From positions 806,001-870,000 of the forward strand of contig NZ_CP084222.1 of assembly GCF_020268605.1 (NCBI RefSeq): DNA of 64,000 bases, written 5' to 3'. A program made the position numbers and the translations under genes. This stretch comes from Arsenophonus apicola (GTDB lineage: Bacteria > Pseudomonadota > Gammaproteobacteria > Enterobacterales > Enterobacteriaceae). Of the stretch, positions 50,787-59,751 are shown piece by piece. Position 1 is the stretch's first letter. The number at the start of each line of letters is the position of its first letter. The notes beneath the pieces are model-generated. The model saw only the letters and a list, made by a program, of their open reading frames with translations. It was not told the DNA's origin and did no database searches.

Positions 50787-52157
50787 TTGATAACACATGT
50801 CAGCCCGTTAGGTTCAATGGATCTACTATCTCAAATTGAAGTTAGCATTCTTAAACGTACTGCCAGTAGCGATCTTTATCAACTATTTAGAAACTGCTCC
50901 TTAGCTGTGCTTAATTCAGGCAGTAAGACAGATAATAGCAAAGAATTAATCGCTAAATATCCCAATTTTGATATCAATGTTCTCCAGCGTGAACGCGGCG
51001 TGAAACTAGAATTAATTAATCCGCCAGAAAAAGCTTTTGTTGATGGTAAAATTATCCGTTCACTACAAGCAAATTTATTTTCTGTATTAAGAGATATTCT
51101 TTTTGTTCATGCCCAGATTATATCCGCAGAAAAACTGCTGGCATTAAGCCTGCATAATAGTATCAATATCACTAATATTATTTTTACCATTCTGCGTAAT
51201 GCCCGAGTCCTGCATCTGGATGAAGATCCAAATATCATTGTTTGCTGGGGAGGCCATTCAATAAACGAAATTGAATATCTTTATGCCCGCAAGGTTGGCA
51301 ATGAATTAGGATTACGTGAATTAAATATCTGCACTGGCTGTGGCCCTGGTGCAATGGAAGCACCGATGAAAGGCGCCGCAGTAGGCCATGCACAGCAACG
51401 CTATAAAAATGGCCGCTTTCTTGGGTTAACTGAACCTTCGATTATTGCAGCTGAACCACCTAACCCTCTGGTTAGTGAACTTGTTATCATGCCAGATATT
51501 GAAAAACGCCTTGAAGCATTTGTGCGGATAGCTCATGGTATCATTATTTTTCCAGGCGGTGCAGGCACGACAGAGGAACTACTTTATTTATTAGGTATTT
51601 TAATGGATCCGGCCAATAATAATCAGGCATTACCATTGATACTAACTGGCCCAAAAGAGAGCCAAGCCTATTTTGACACTCTTGATGATTTCATTAAGCA
51701 TACTCTTGGTGAGCAGGCGTGTAATTATTATCAAATTATCATCGATGATCCAGAAGCCGTAGCCCGTGAAATGAAAAAACTGATGCCTCTAGTCAAAGAA
51801 AGTCGTCTCAATACTGGTGATGCCTACAGCTTTAATTGGTCAATAAAAGTTAATTCAGAACTGCAAAAACCCTTTGCCCCTACCCATGACAATATGGCAA
51901 AACTTAATCTATTTTGTGATCCGCAGCAGCCAGAAAAATTGGCCGCTAACTTACGAAGAGCCTTTTCTGGCATTGTTGCAGGTAATGTGAAAGAAGTAGG
52001 TATGAAAGAAATTGAAAAGCATGGTCCTTATAAACTCCATGGTGATGCCATAATTATGGCTCACATGGATACATTATTACGCGGGTTTGTTAGTCAACAT
52101 CGAATGAAGCTACCTAGCAGTTCAGCCTATATACCCTGCTATGAAATAATCAAATAA
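50787..52157 (+). CDS. ppnN: nucleosidase PpnN (YgdH)
   Basis: Pyrimidine/purine 5'-nucleotide nucleosidase; E. coli PpnN is stimulated by (p)ppGpp. The Lonely-guy/TIGR00730-type Rossmann core shows CWGGHSINE, CTGCGPGAMEAPMKGA and FPGGAGTTEELLYLLG. 456 residues (E. coli 454). The start is TTG, with AAGGAG 7 nt upstream, and the N-terminus MITHVSPLGSMD is nearly identical to E. coli. It lies 10 bp after queF. Confidence 0.95.
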   Translation: MITHVSPLGSMDLLSQIEVSILKRTASSDLYQLFRNCSLAVLNSGSKTDNSKELIAKYPNFDINVLQRERGVKLELINPPEKAFVDGKIIRSLQANLFSVLRDILFVHAQIISAEKLLALSLHNSINITNIIFTILRNARVLHLDEDPNIIVCWGGHSINEIEYLYARKVGNELGLRELNICTGCGPGAMEAPMKGAAVGHAQQRYKNGRFLGLTEPSIIAAEPPNPLVSELVIMPDIEKRLEAFVRIAHGIIIFPGGAGTTEELLYLLGILMDPANNNQALPLILTGPKESQAYFDTLDDFIKHTLGEQACNYYQIIIDDPEAVAREMKKLMPLVKESRLNTGDAYSFNWSIKVNSELQKPFAPTHDNMAKLNLFCDPQQPEKLAANLRRAFSGIVAGNVKEVGMKEIEKHGPYKLHGDAIIMAHMDTLLRGFVSQHRMKLPSSSAYIPCYEIIK

Positions 52158-52186
52158 CTGACCAGACAAACGATGCACAAAAAATC

Positions 52187-52942
52187 ATGATCCACTTACT
52201 TATTGTTGATGCTTTAAATCTAATCAGACGTATTCATGCTGTTCAAGGAAGCCCTTGCGAACAAGCTTGTATTTCAACTCTTCGCCAGCTGATTAACCAT
52301 ACTTTGCCCACCCATGCAGTGGCAATATTCGATAGCAAAGAACAGCAGACAAATAACTGGCGGCAACAACTTTTACCTCAATACAAAGCTGGCCGACAAG
52401 CCATGCCGGAGGATCTGTATCATGAAATAAATAACCTTGAAATCGCATTTAAAGCGCAAGGATTAGCCTGTTGGCATGCCTTCGAAAATGAAGCAGACGA
52501 TCTGGCGGCAACATTAGCAATTAAAGTGGCTACTGCCGGATATCGTGTCACCATCATTTCAACAGATAAAGGCTATTGTCAGCTACTTTCATCATCGATT
52601 TATATTCGTGATTATTTTCAAAAACGCTGGCTTGATTTATCTTTCGTTAATAAAGAATTTGGTGTTAAACCTGAACAATTACAGGATTATTGGGGACTAA
52701 CTGGCATAAACAGCAGTAAAATCCCCGGTATAACCGGCATAGGTCCTAAAACCGCAGCAACCTTACTTCAGCAATATCCTACCTTAGAGGCTATTTTTGC
52801 TAATATCAACTCGATACCTGAGAAATGGCGCAAACGGATTGAACCGGCGCAAAAAATAGCTTTCATTAGCCGACAGGTGGCTTCTCTTAAAACGGATCTA
52901 CAGTTAAATGGAAATTTGCAACAACTGAGATTTATCCCATAA
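52187..52942 (+). CDS. xni: flap endonuclease Xni (YgdG)
   Basis: Structure-specific nuclease related to the 5' domain of DNA polymerase I. LLIVDALNLIRRIHA and NEADDLAATLA hold acidic metal ligands, and the helix-hairpin-helix is SSKIPGITGIGPKTAATLL. 251 residues, as in E. coli. In E. coli the serine genes sdaC and sdaB lie between ppnN and xni; here xni follows ppnN by only 29 bp. Confidence 0.94.
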   Translation: MIHLLIVDALNLIRRIHAVQGSPCEQACISTLRQLINHTLPTHAVAIFDSKEQQTNNWRQQLLPQYKAGRQAMPEDLYHEINNLEIAFKAQGLACWHAFENEADDLAATLAIKVATAGYRVTIISTDKGYCQLLSSSIYIRDYFQKRWLDLSFVNKEFGVKPEQLQDYWGLTGINSSKIPGITGIGPKTAATLLQQYPTLEAIFANINSIPEKWRKRIEPAQKIAFISRQVASLKTDLQLNGNLQQLRFIP

Positions 52943-52984
52943 CTCAGTAAAAAATATAAATTTTTATTATTAATTACTTCTTTT

Positions 52985-54082
52985 CTAATCCCGTTCTGGT
53001 ATAGAGGCTGACCAAATTCGTCTTACATGTACCGTTATCTCTTCGCGATCATGGTAGAGTTGCTTCGCTTGAATTTGAGCATTAATACCATTTTCGTTTA
53101 GTGTCTGTGATATTTTGTGCAAAATATGTAAAACTTCTTGATAACGTTTTTTCATCGGTAACTTTAAATTAAATATTGCTTCCCGGCACCATCCTTTTAA
53201 CAACCAACCTGTTATTAAAGCAGCAACTTTTGCTGGTTTTTCAACCATATCACAAACCAACCAAGTAATATTCTTAGTGTGTGGGATAAATTTAAAACCA
53301 TCAATACGATGATGCCGTACCTGACCTGTTTGCATTAAGCTTTTCGCTATTGGGCCATTATCAATCGCATCGACCATCATACTGCGCTTCACTAATTGAT
53401 ATGTCCATCCACCTGGACAAGCGCCTAGATCAACTGCCTTCATACCCGATGCTAAACGCTCTTCCCATTCATCATAAGGAATAAATAGATGAAATGCCTC
53501 TTCCAGTTTTAATGTTGAACGACTTGGCGCATCAACTGGCAGTTTTAACCGAGGGATCCCCATAAAGAAAGGTGAATTGTTATTCACATAAGAATAGCCA
53601 ACATAACAACAACCGGCCGCAATAAAAAATACATGTATAACTGGACGCTGATGGTTTTCTTTTAATAACAATATTTTTTGTTGACGAAGCGCATGACGTA
53701 AGGGCACCGTAAATTTACGGCAAAATTTCAGTAGTTCTTTACTCTCATTGGTATCAGGCACCTCAACCCGTAATTCACCAGCCCGTTCAACGACACCTTG
53801 CAATAACGCAACAATCGGCGATACGCGATCGTCGGATGGCAAATCTTTCAATAAATTGCTAACAACTACTAATTGGCGAGCAAATATTAATGTGGCAAAG
53901 GGTATCTCTTTAGCCAAACGCTCTGCATCAGTAGACTGATAGCATTCAAATAAGACATAACCGCTATTATCTTTTACTTTAGCATAACCATACACACCGA
54001 TCTGCGTAGCCTTCTCGGTAATTTCTGCCGCACACTCTTTTTCAAATCCTGCACGGCAATATAAAATAATATTTTTATTCAT
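52985..54082 (-). CDS. rlmM: 23S rRNA 2'-O-ribose C2498 methyltransferase RlmM
   Basis: Methylates C2498 in 23S rRNA before ribosome assembly. The N-terminal THUMP-like half begins NIILYCRAGFEKECAAEI; the Rossmann methyltransferase has GMKAVDLGACPGGWTYQLV (SAM motif), VDAIDNGPI and WLVCDMVEKPAKV, with catalytic KDKE-type residues continuing to NLKLPMKKRY. 365 residues (E. coli 366). Its start overlaps ygdD by 8 bp. Confidence 0.95.
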   Translation of the reverse strand: MNKNIILYCRAGFEKECAAEITEKATQIGVYGYAKVKDNSGYVLFECYQSTDAERLAKEIPFATLIFARQLVVVSNLLKDLPSDDRVSPIVALLQGVVERAGELRVEVPDTNESKELLKFCRKFTVPLRHALRQQKILLLKENHQRPVIHVFFIAAGCCYVGYSYVNNNSPFFMGIPRLKLPVDAPSRSTLKLEEAFHLFIPYDEWEERLASGMKAVDLGACPGGWTYQLVKRSMMVDAIDNGPIAKSLMQTGQVRHHRIDGFKFIPHTKNITWLVCDMVEKPAKVAALITGWLLKGWCREAIFNLKLPMKKRYQEVLHILHKISQTLNENGINAQIQAKQLYHDREEITVHVRRIWSASIPERD

Positions 54083-54470
54083 GACGTATTATTGGATTCC
54101 TAAGCCGAGTTGCGCCAATAACAATTAATATCCAGCCAATCAAAAAGCAAAAGCCGCCTACTGGTGTCAAATGAGCAAAATATTTTACCTGCAATAGTGC
54201 CATACAGTAAAAACTGCCACTGAACAATAAAATGCCTATACTGAAGAAAATACCTCCCCAGTAAAACCATAATATGACTTTACGTAATAAAATAGCACCT
54301 AATATCATCAGTACTAAAGTATGCATTGATTGATAACGTAAACCAATACAAATCCATTCTCTTTGATCATGGTTTAGTAAAGGTGATAATAAATGTGAAC
54401 CTATTGCGCCAAATGCAACGCAAAAAAATCCACTAATTCCTGCAAATATCAACATTAAACGAGCATTCAC
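54075..54470 (-). CDS. ygdD: DUF423 inner-membrane protein YgdD
   Basis: 131 residues with four hydrophobic helices and the family motifs AFGAIGSHLL and LTPVGGFCFLIGWILI. No function is known. Between gcvA and rlmM and overlapping the latter, as in E. coli. Confidence 0.92.
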   Translation of the reverse strand: MNARLMLIFAGISGFFCVAFGAIGSHLLSPLLNHDQREWICIGLRYQSMHTLVLMILGAILLRKVILWFYWGGIFFSIGILLFSGSFYCMALLQVKYFAHLTPVGGFCFLIGWILIVIGATRLRNPIIRHE

Positions 54471-54519
54471 GTTAATATCCTTTCCCTTTTTAAATTAATT
54501 TTTTTACTTGTCATATAGT

Positions 54520-55443
54520 TTACGGCTCACCAGTAACAAATCCCCATTTTTGTTGCTCGCTAGCTGCTTTTGCAAGGATCCATTGACGAAATGCAGCAAT
54601 CTTACCTAACTCCGCTTGAGTATCATGACAAACCAAATAGAAAGCTTTTTTACTAATTAAAACATCATTAAACGGACATACTAAACGACCTGTATCAAGT
54701 TCATTTTTTGTCATAATGTTATTAATCAATGCGATACCTTGACCATGTATGGCGGCTTGAATAACCATAGCACTATGACTGAAAATGGGTCCTTGTTCTA
54801 CATTAATAATGTCTTGTAATGATAATTGACGTGCATAAGCTTGCCAATCACGCCGAGAAGAATCATGTAGCAATGTATGATGAATTAAATCTTGCGGTTT
54901 TTTCAATGGATAACGCCCCGCTAATAAGGCTGGCGCACAAACTGGTATTAAGTATTCCGCATACAAACGATCTGTTCTTAAGCCTGGCCAATTACCATAA
55001 CCATAAAAGATGGCCACATCAACATCATTGGCCATTTTATCTCCCTCATGATAAACAGCCTGTATACGTACATCAATATCAGGATAAGCATGATTAAAAC
55101 TCGATAAACGCGGCACTAACCATTGAATAGCAAAACTCGGTAATAAACTGACGGTTAATGCTCCCTTTGCGCTAAGTGCCTGTAATTTCCGAGTAGCTTC
55201 ACGTAATGAAGAAAAAATTTCTTTAATATCTAAATAATAACTTTGCCCTTCTTTAGTTAATAATAATGAACGATTACGCCGACGAAATAATTTCAAACCC
55301 AAGAAATTTTCTAAACCTTTTATTTGATGACTTATTGCCGCCTGAGTAACATAAAGCTCTTCTGCTGCTTTAGTAAAACTTAAATGACGGGCTGCAGCAT
55401 CAAATACCCTTAATGCATTAAGAGGAGGCATACATTTTGACAT
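54520..55443 (-). CDS. gcvA: LysR-type regulator GcvA
   Basis: Glycine-cleavage regulator; it activates gcvTHP with glycine and represses with purines, and activates the small RNA gcvB. The N-terminal helix-turn-helix is LSFTKAAEELYVTQAAISHQIKGLE, followed by an effector domain (SLLPSFAIQWLVPRL). 307 residues (E. coli 305). It is transcribed away from gcvB, about 100 bp apart, as in E. coli. Confidence 0.95.
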   Translation of the reverse strand: MSKCMPPLNALRVFDAAARHLSFTKAAEELYVTQAAISHQIKGLENFLGLKLFRRRNRSLLLTKEGQSYYLDIKEIFSSLREATRKLQALSAKGALTVSLLPSFAIQWLVPRLSSFNHAYPDIDVRIQAVYHEGDKMANDVDVAIFYGYGNWPGLRTDRLYAEYLIPVCAPALLAGRYPLKKPQDLIHHTLLHDSSRRDWQAYARQLSLQDIINVEQGPIFSHSAMVIQAAIHGQGIALINNIMTKNELDTGRLVCPFNDVLISKKAFYLVCHDTQAELGKIAAFRQWILAKAASEQQKWGFVTGEP

Positions 55444-55509
55444 GATCGCTTCTTACTCATCCTTATATATCCATTAGTTTTTATAATCTGAAGCATTATA
55501 AATTGTCCA

Positions 55510-55538
55510 TTGTAGATAAACCAGTATATGTCTATAGT
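55510..55538 (+). promoter_or_regulatory. gcvB promoter
   Basis: -35 TTGTAG (55510-55515), a 17-bp spacer and -10 TATAGT (55533-55538), 7 nt before the deduced gcvB start. GcvA sites would be expected upstream, in the spacer shared with gcvA; I cannot assign them by eye. Confidence 0.7.
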
Positions 55539-55544
55539 AAGGCT

Positions 55545-55737
55545 GCTTCCTGGGCCTGAATGAATCGCTAAATTGTTAATTTATATAAAATTCTTGGCTT
55601 TATGGATGTGATGTTTTGTTTGCAAATTATCTGGTTTTTCCAGGTTGAATAGTTAATACTACTATTTTCACTCCTATACTTTTACCTTGTCTGTCCATAG
55701 TAATTTTATCGCGCCGCATTTATCGCGGCGTTTTTTT
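55545..55737 (+). ncRNA. gcvB: Hfq-dependent small RNA GcvB
   Basis: 193-nt match to E. coli GcvB. The 5' end is GCTTCCTGGGCCTGAA (E. coli ACTTCCTGAGCCGGAA). The G/U-rich R1 seed region reads GTGATGTTTTGTTTGCAAATT (written in part), and near the 3' end TTGTCTGTCCATAGT is nearly identical to E. coli. The terminator is CGCCGC/GCGGCG plus seven T (55731-55737). GcvB represses many amino-acid and peptide transporter mRNAs by base pairing through R1. It lies divergent from gcvA, as expected. The internal stem after R1 (ATCTGG/CCAGG) is diverged. Confidence 0.93.
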
Positions 55738-55932
55738 ATCCACTAAATATATATCTTTTTCATCGCCGAATATAATCGGATAATATACTTATGATACAGA
55801 TAGAATAGATATTATTAATCAAGACTAGTACTATTTTTCTAATTTTAAGTGAATATAACAAACCTGGTGAGAAAGATCATTTTTGACAAGATAAAATTGC
55901 AATAATTAGATATAGAGAGCCTAAATATTTTG

Positions 55933-56148
55933 ATAGCTGTGCTTTTCATGCCAATAACATTTTCTATAGCACTATTTCGCCAATATTTCCCTGTTATCCA
56001 AGACAAAACTAGCGCTCAAATTTTATCTCTTGATTAGGTAGATATTTTAAACAAATGGGACTCGCTCAACAACTCAGTACTTCAAGAATTGATGACATTC
56101 AATCACGGGTTTAAGCCTGCCAAAAAATCGCTCAAAATGCGCTTTGAT
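55933..56148 (+). pseudogene. csdE: decayed csdE (SufE-family sulfur acceptor) remnant
   Basis: The plus strand upstream of tcdA keeps the SufE/CsdE C-terminal half in broken frames. One frame reads QDKTSAQILSLD, stop, VD. The next continues YFKQMGLAQQLSTSRIDDIQ, then a stop and ACQKIAQNAL. This mirrors the family pattern GKTxxEIL-D-YFxxLGLxxQLSxSRxxGLxAI. There are at least two stops and one frameshift, and the N-terminal half is unrecognisable. In E. coli, csdA and csdE lie exactly between gcvA and tcdA; csdA is not detectable here. Confidence 0.75.
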
Positions 56149-56170
56149 TGCTAATAATTAGCAAATTATT

Positions 56171-56983
56171 TCATTTTCTTTCGCTAGCCATCATTTTACG
56201 CTGTAATTTTTTTAATACATGCGCAACCGCAACAAAACCAAAACTAGCTGTTACCATTGTTGCTGCTCCAAAACCGGCGGCACAATCCATACGCATTGTT
56301 CCTCCCACATTACTTTTAGTCCTACAGACGGTGCCATCACTTTGTGGATAAACTAATTGTTCGGTCGAGAAAACACAGTCAATACCTAATTTACCTTTGC
56401 TATTTTTGATTATTTTAAAATCACTTTTTAATTTTTCACGTAATTTGGCAGCTAAGGGATCATGGATCGTTTTCGCTAAATCTTTGACTTGGATCTGGGT
56501 AGGATCAATTTGTCCACCGGCGCCACCAGTGGTCACAATGGGGATTTTATAACGACGACAATAAGCTAATAAAGCAGCTTTAGGCCGTATGCTATCGATA
56601 GCATCAATTACATAATCAAATTGCATTGATATCAGCTCAGCAAGATTAGTCGTCGAGACAAAATCATCAATAATATTAATTTGACATTCAGGGTTAATTT
56701 GCAAAATACGCGATTTCATGACTTCAACTTTTGATTGACCAATAGTTTCGCTCAATGCATGCAATTGTCGATTAGTATTTGTCACACATACATCATCCAT
56801 ATCAATCAGTGTGATAGTGCCGATCCCTGTTCTTGCTAATGCTTCCGCAGCCCATGAGCCTACACCACCAATACCAACAACACAGACATGGGAACGAGCA
56901 AAAAGCATTAACGCTTTTTGACCATAGAGACGGCCGATACCAGCGAAGCGCCGTAGCCAAGCTTGTGAAAGGAGTAATTGCAT
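56171..56983 (-). CDS. tcdA: tRNA threonylcarbamoyladenosine dehydratase TcdA (CsdL)
   Basis: E1-like enzyme that cyclises t6A37 to ct6A in tRNAs reading ANN codons. The Rossmann ATP loop is VVGIGGVGSWAAEALARTGIG, the second motif DMDDVCVTNTNRQ, and the catalytic-type Cys is in the C-terminal LGIDCVFSTEQLVYP region. 270 residues (E. coli 268). Its usual sulfur partners CsdA and CsdE are gone from this locus, so it either works alone or uses another desulfurase. Confidence 0.95.
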   Translation of the reverse strand: MQLLLSQAWLRRFAGIGRLYGQKALMLFARSHVCVVGIGGVGSWAAEALARTGIGTITLIDMDDVCVTNTNRQLHALSETIGQSKVEVMKSRILQINPECQINIIDDFVSTTNLAELISMQFDYVIDAIDSIRPKAALLAYCRRYKIPIVTTGGAGGQIDPTQIQVKDLAKTIHDPLAAKLREKLKSDFKIIKNSKGKLGIDCVFSTEQLVYPQSDGTVCRTKSNVGGTMRMDCAAGFGAATMVTASFGFVAVAHVLKKLQRKMMASERK

Positions 56984-57465
56984 GTCTAACCTTAGTTAAT
57001 AAAAATAGCGTGTTCACCAATAATAAAAAAGAAACTAATTTATTAATTCAAATCCTGATTATATCTATTATGATAATAAAACCGACTCGTTATCTATTTA
57101 TCTGCAGGCCGTAATAACCGATTAGCTAATAACGATTAGCTTATATTATCTGTTTCATTCTTATCTGCTTAATTGACCTCATTCTGGATATTTAAATTAG
57201 TAATAAATTATACCCTCACCCGATCATCAAGATAATTTCTGATAAAATATTTTACTGATTTAAGATAATAATTAAATAACTACTTTTATATTACCATTAA
57301 AAAAATAAGTATTTATTTGTTGATTACTTTTTTGGCTATCATTTTTTGCTGACTTCTTATATCAATAAGCATGATACCTAATATGCATAAAAGAACAAAA
57401 ATTAATCATCAAGTCTTTTTTATGTACAAGATATAATAAAATATCGCAATATTTAAGAAAAAAAC
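56984..57465. other. gene-free region where mltA would lie
   Basis: About 480 bp of very AT-rich sequence between tcdA and the tRNA array. In E. coli, mltA (membrane-bound lytic transglycosylase A) occupies this spot. I see no reading frame and no recognisable MltA motif on either strand. It ends with the promoter of the tRNA array. Confidence 0.65.
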
Positions 57466-57493
57466 TTGCATCGGATCTGATCCTGAGTATAGT
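57466..57493 (+). promoter_or_regulatory. promoter of the initiator tRNA array
   Basis: -35 TTGCAT (57466-57471), a 16-bp spacer and -10 TATAGT (57488-57493), followed by GAGCCGC, a GC-rich discriminator of the kind that makes stable-RNA promoters ppGpp-sensitive. The first tRNA starts 15 bp after the -10. No comparable promoter is seen between the copies, so a single polycistronic transcript is likely. Confidence 0.8.
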
Positions 57494-57507
57494 GAGCCGC
57501 TATCGGA

Positions 57508-57584
<77 letters not shown>

Positions 57585-57608
57585 ATAAAAAACATTAACC
57601 ATTTCAGG

Positions 57609-57685
<77 letters not shown>

Positions 57686-57711
57686 ATATTAAAAACAAGA
57701 ATCATTTCAGA

Positions 57712-57788
<77 letters not shown>

Positions 57789-57814
57789 ATATTAAAAACA
57801 AGAATCATTTCAGA

Positions 57815-57891
<77 letters not shown>

Positions 57892-57915
57892 ATAAAAAAC
57901 ATTAACCATTTCAGA

Positions 57916-57992
<77 letters not shown>

Positions 57993-58016
57993 ATAAAAAA
58001 CATTAACCATTTCAGG

Positions 58017-58093
<77 letters not shown>

Positions 58094-58119
58094 ATATTAA
58101 AAACAAGAATCATTTCAGA

Positions 58120-58196
<77 letters not shown>

Positions 58197-58256
58197 TCTT
58201 TCGTTTAATATCAGATTAGTTTCCCGACAAAGCTATTATTTATCTAATTAACACGC

Positions 58257-59504
58257 TTAACGCAAAGCCAGTTTTCCACCGTTGTCAAAATAAGCTTTAA
58301 TACCCCGGAAAATAGATTCCGCCATCTGCTGTTGGAATTTTGCTGTTTTTAATTTTCGTTCTTCTTCAATATTACTAATAAAAGCCGTTTCAACCAGAAT
58401 AGACGGAATGTCTGGTGCCTTTAATACCGCAAAACCCGCTTGATCAACGATGTTCTTATGCAACTTGTTCACGTTACCCATCCGTTTAAGCACTTCGGTA
58501 CCAAATTTCAAGCTATCATTAATAGTCGCTGTCTGAACTAAATCAAACATGGTGTGATCAAGATATTTATCACCACTTTTACTGACACCACCAATCAGAT
58601 CTGCCTCATTCTGTGTTTGTGCTAAATATCGAGCGGTATTACTGGTGGCGCCTTTGGTTGATAATGCAAATACGGAGGAACCTCTCGCTTTACGATTAGT
58701 AAAGGCATCAGCGTGAATAGAAACAAATAAATCAGCCTGCATTTTTCTTGCTTTTGCAACTCGTACTTTTAAAGGAATAAATACATCTTCATTACGAGTC
58801 ATATAAACTTTCATCTTAGGTTCACGATTAATTAATATTTTTAATCGCCGCGCAATTTGCAATACAATATCTTTTTCCCGCGTTTTATATTTTCCTATCG
58901 CACCAGGATCTTCCCCACCATGACCAGGATCGATCATAATGACAATCGGCCTATCTCTACCTGCTTTACCTGGCTTTTTCGTTATAACCGGCAACGCATC
59001 ATCCAATTTACCTTTATTGTAATCTTCTAGTAGTGCTAATAACGGATCGTCATCAGTGTAAACACCAGAAGCAGGATAAAAATCAACAACTAAGCGATGT
59101 TTAAAACCAGCAACAGGTGCAATAGTAAACATTTGTGGTTCAACATGAGTTTTCACTTCAAAAACTAATCGAACCGTTTTTTGATCAAATTGCCCTACTC
59201 TGACTAATTTCAGATAAGGATCACGCGAACTGATTTGCTTGCCTACCCCTTGCAAGACACTATTTAATTGTACGTTTTCTAAATCCACGACAATCCGATC
59301 AGGAGCAGACAAAGCAAATTGACGATATTTTAAAGCAATATTCGATTCTAAAGTTACTCTGGTATAACTAGAAGCAGGCCAAATACGAATAGCAACTATA
59401 CTTGAAGACAAGGCTAGCCCCAATGGACTAATACTTAACAGTATAGTCGCAGCTGCTCCTTGCAGAAGACGTCGTCGTGAAAAACCGTGTTTTGAATGAT
59501 CCAT
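58257..59504 (-). CDS. amiC: N-acetylmuramoyl-L-alanine amidase AmiC
   Basis: Periplasmic septal amidase that splits peptidoglycan stem peptides during daughter-cell separation, activated by NlpD. The signal is of Tat type: twin-arginine SRRRLLQG followed by a hydrophobic stretch. An AMIN domain (about residues 40-150) precedes the Amidase_3 domain with zinc ligands in IDPGHGGEDPGAIG, SIHADAF and the late Glu in ILVETAFISN. I set the start at the ATG at 59504, giving 415 residues (E. coli 417); a GTG four codons upstream is in frame. Convergent with the tRNA array, divergent from argA. Confidence 0.96.
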   Translation of the reverse strand: MDHSKHGFSRRRLLQGAAATILLSISPLGLALSSSIVAIRIWPASSYTRVTLESNIALKYRQFALSAPDRIVVDLENVQLNSVLQGVGKQISSRDPYLKLVRVGQFDQKTVRLVFEVKTHVEPQMFTIAPVAGFKHRLVVDFYPASGVYTDDDPLLALLEDYNKGKLDDALPVITKKPGKAGRDRPIVIMIDPGHGGEDPGAIGKYKTREKDIVLQIARRLKILINREPKMKVYMTRNEDVFIPLKVRVAKARKMQADLFVSIHADAFTNRKARGSSVFALSTKGATSNTARYLAQTQNEADLIGGVSKSGDKYLDHTMFDLVQTATINDSLKFGTEVLKRMGNVNKLHKNIVDQAGFAVLKAPDIPSILVETAFISNIEEERKLKTAKFQQQMAESIFRGIKAYFDNGGKLALR

Positions 59505-59751
59505 CGAAAAACCCACTTAAAACATCAAATAATTACAAACCGCTCAATATTATCAACAACAAAAAAATAACTATAGAAAACTTTAACCAAACATTAATGA
59601 GCTGTCATTAATAAATTACTCTCTAAAAATAATTAGTCACTCATATATTCTGAAACAATAATGATGATTTTTCATGCATTTTTTCTTGCTATTTTGTGTC
59701 AAAAATCATAAAAAGACTTTCATTAGGAACAATCATTTATATGAGAAACAT

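Noticed and set aside
59655..59680. ArgR operator before argA (AATGATGATTTTTCATG)
   Set aside because: The half-sites are one base too close and several key positions differ from the ARG box; too weak to claim.
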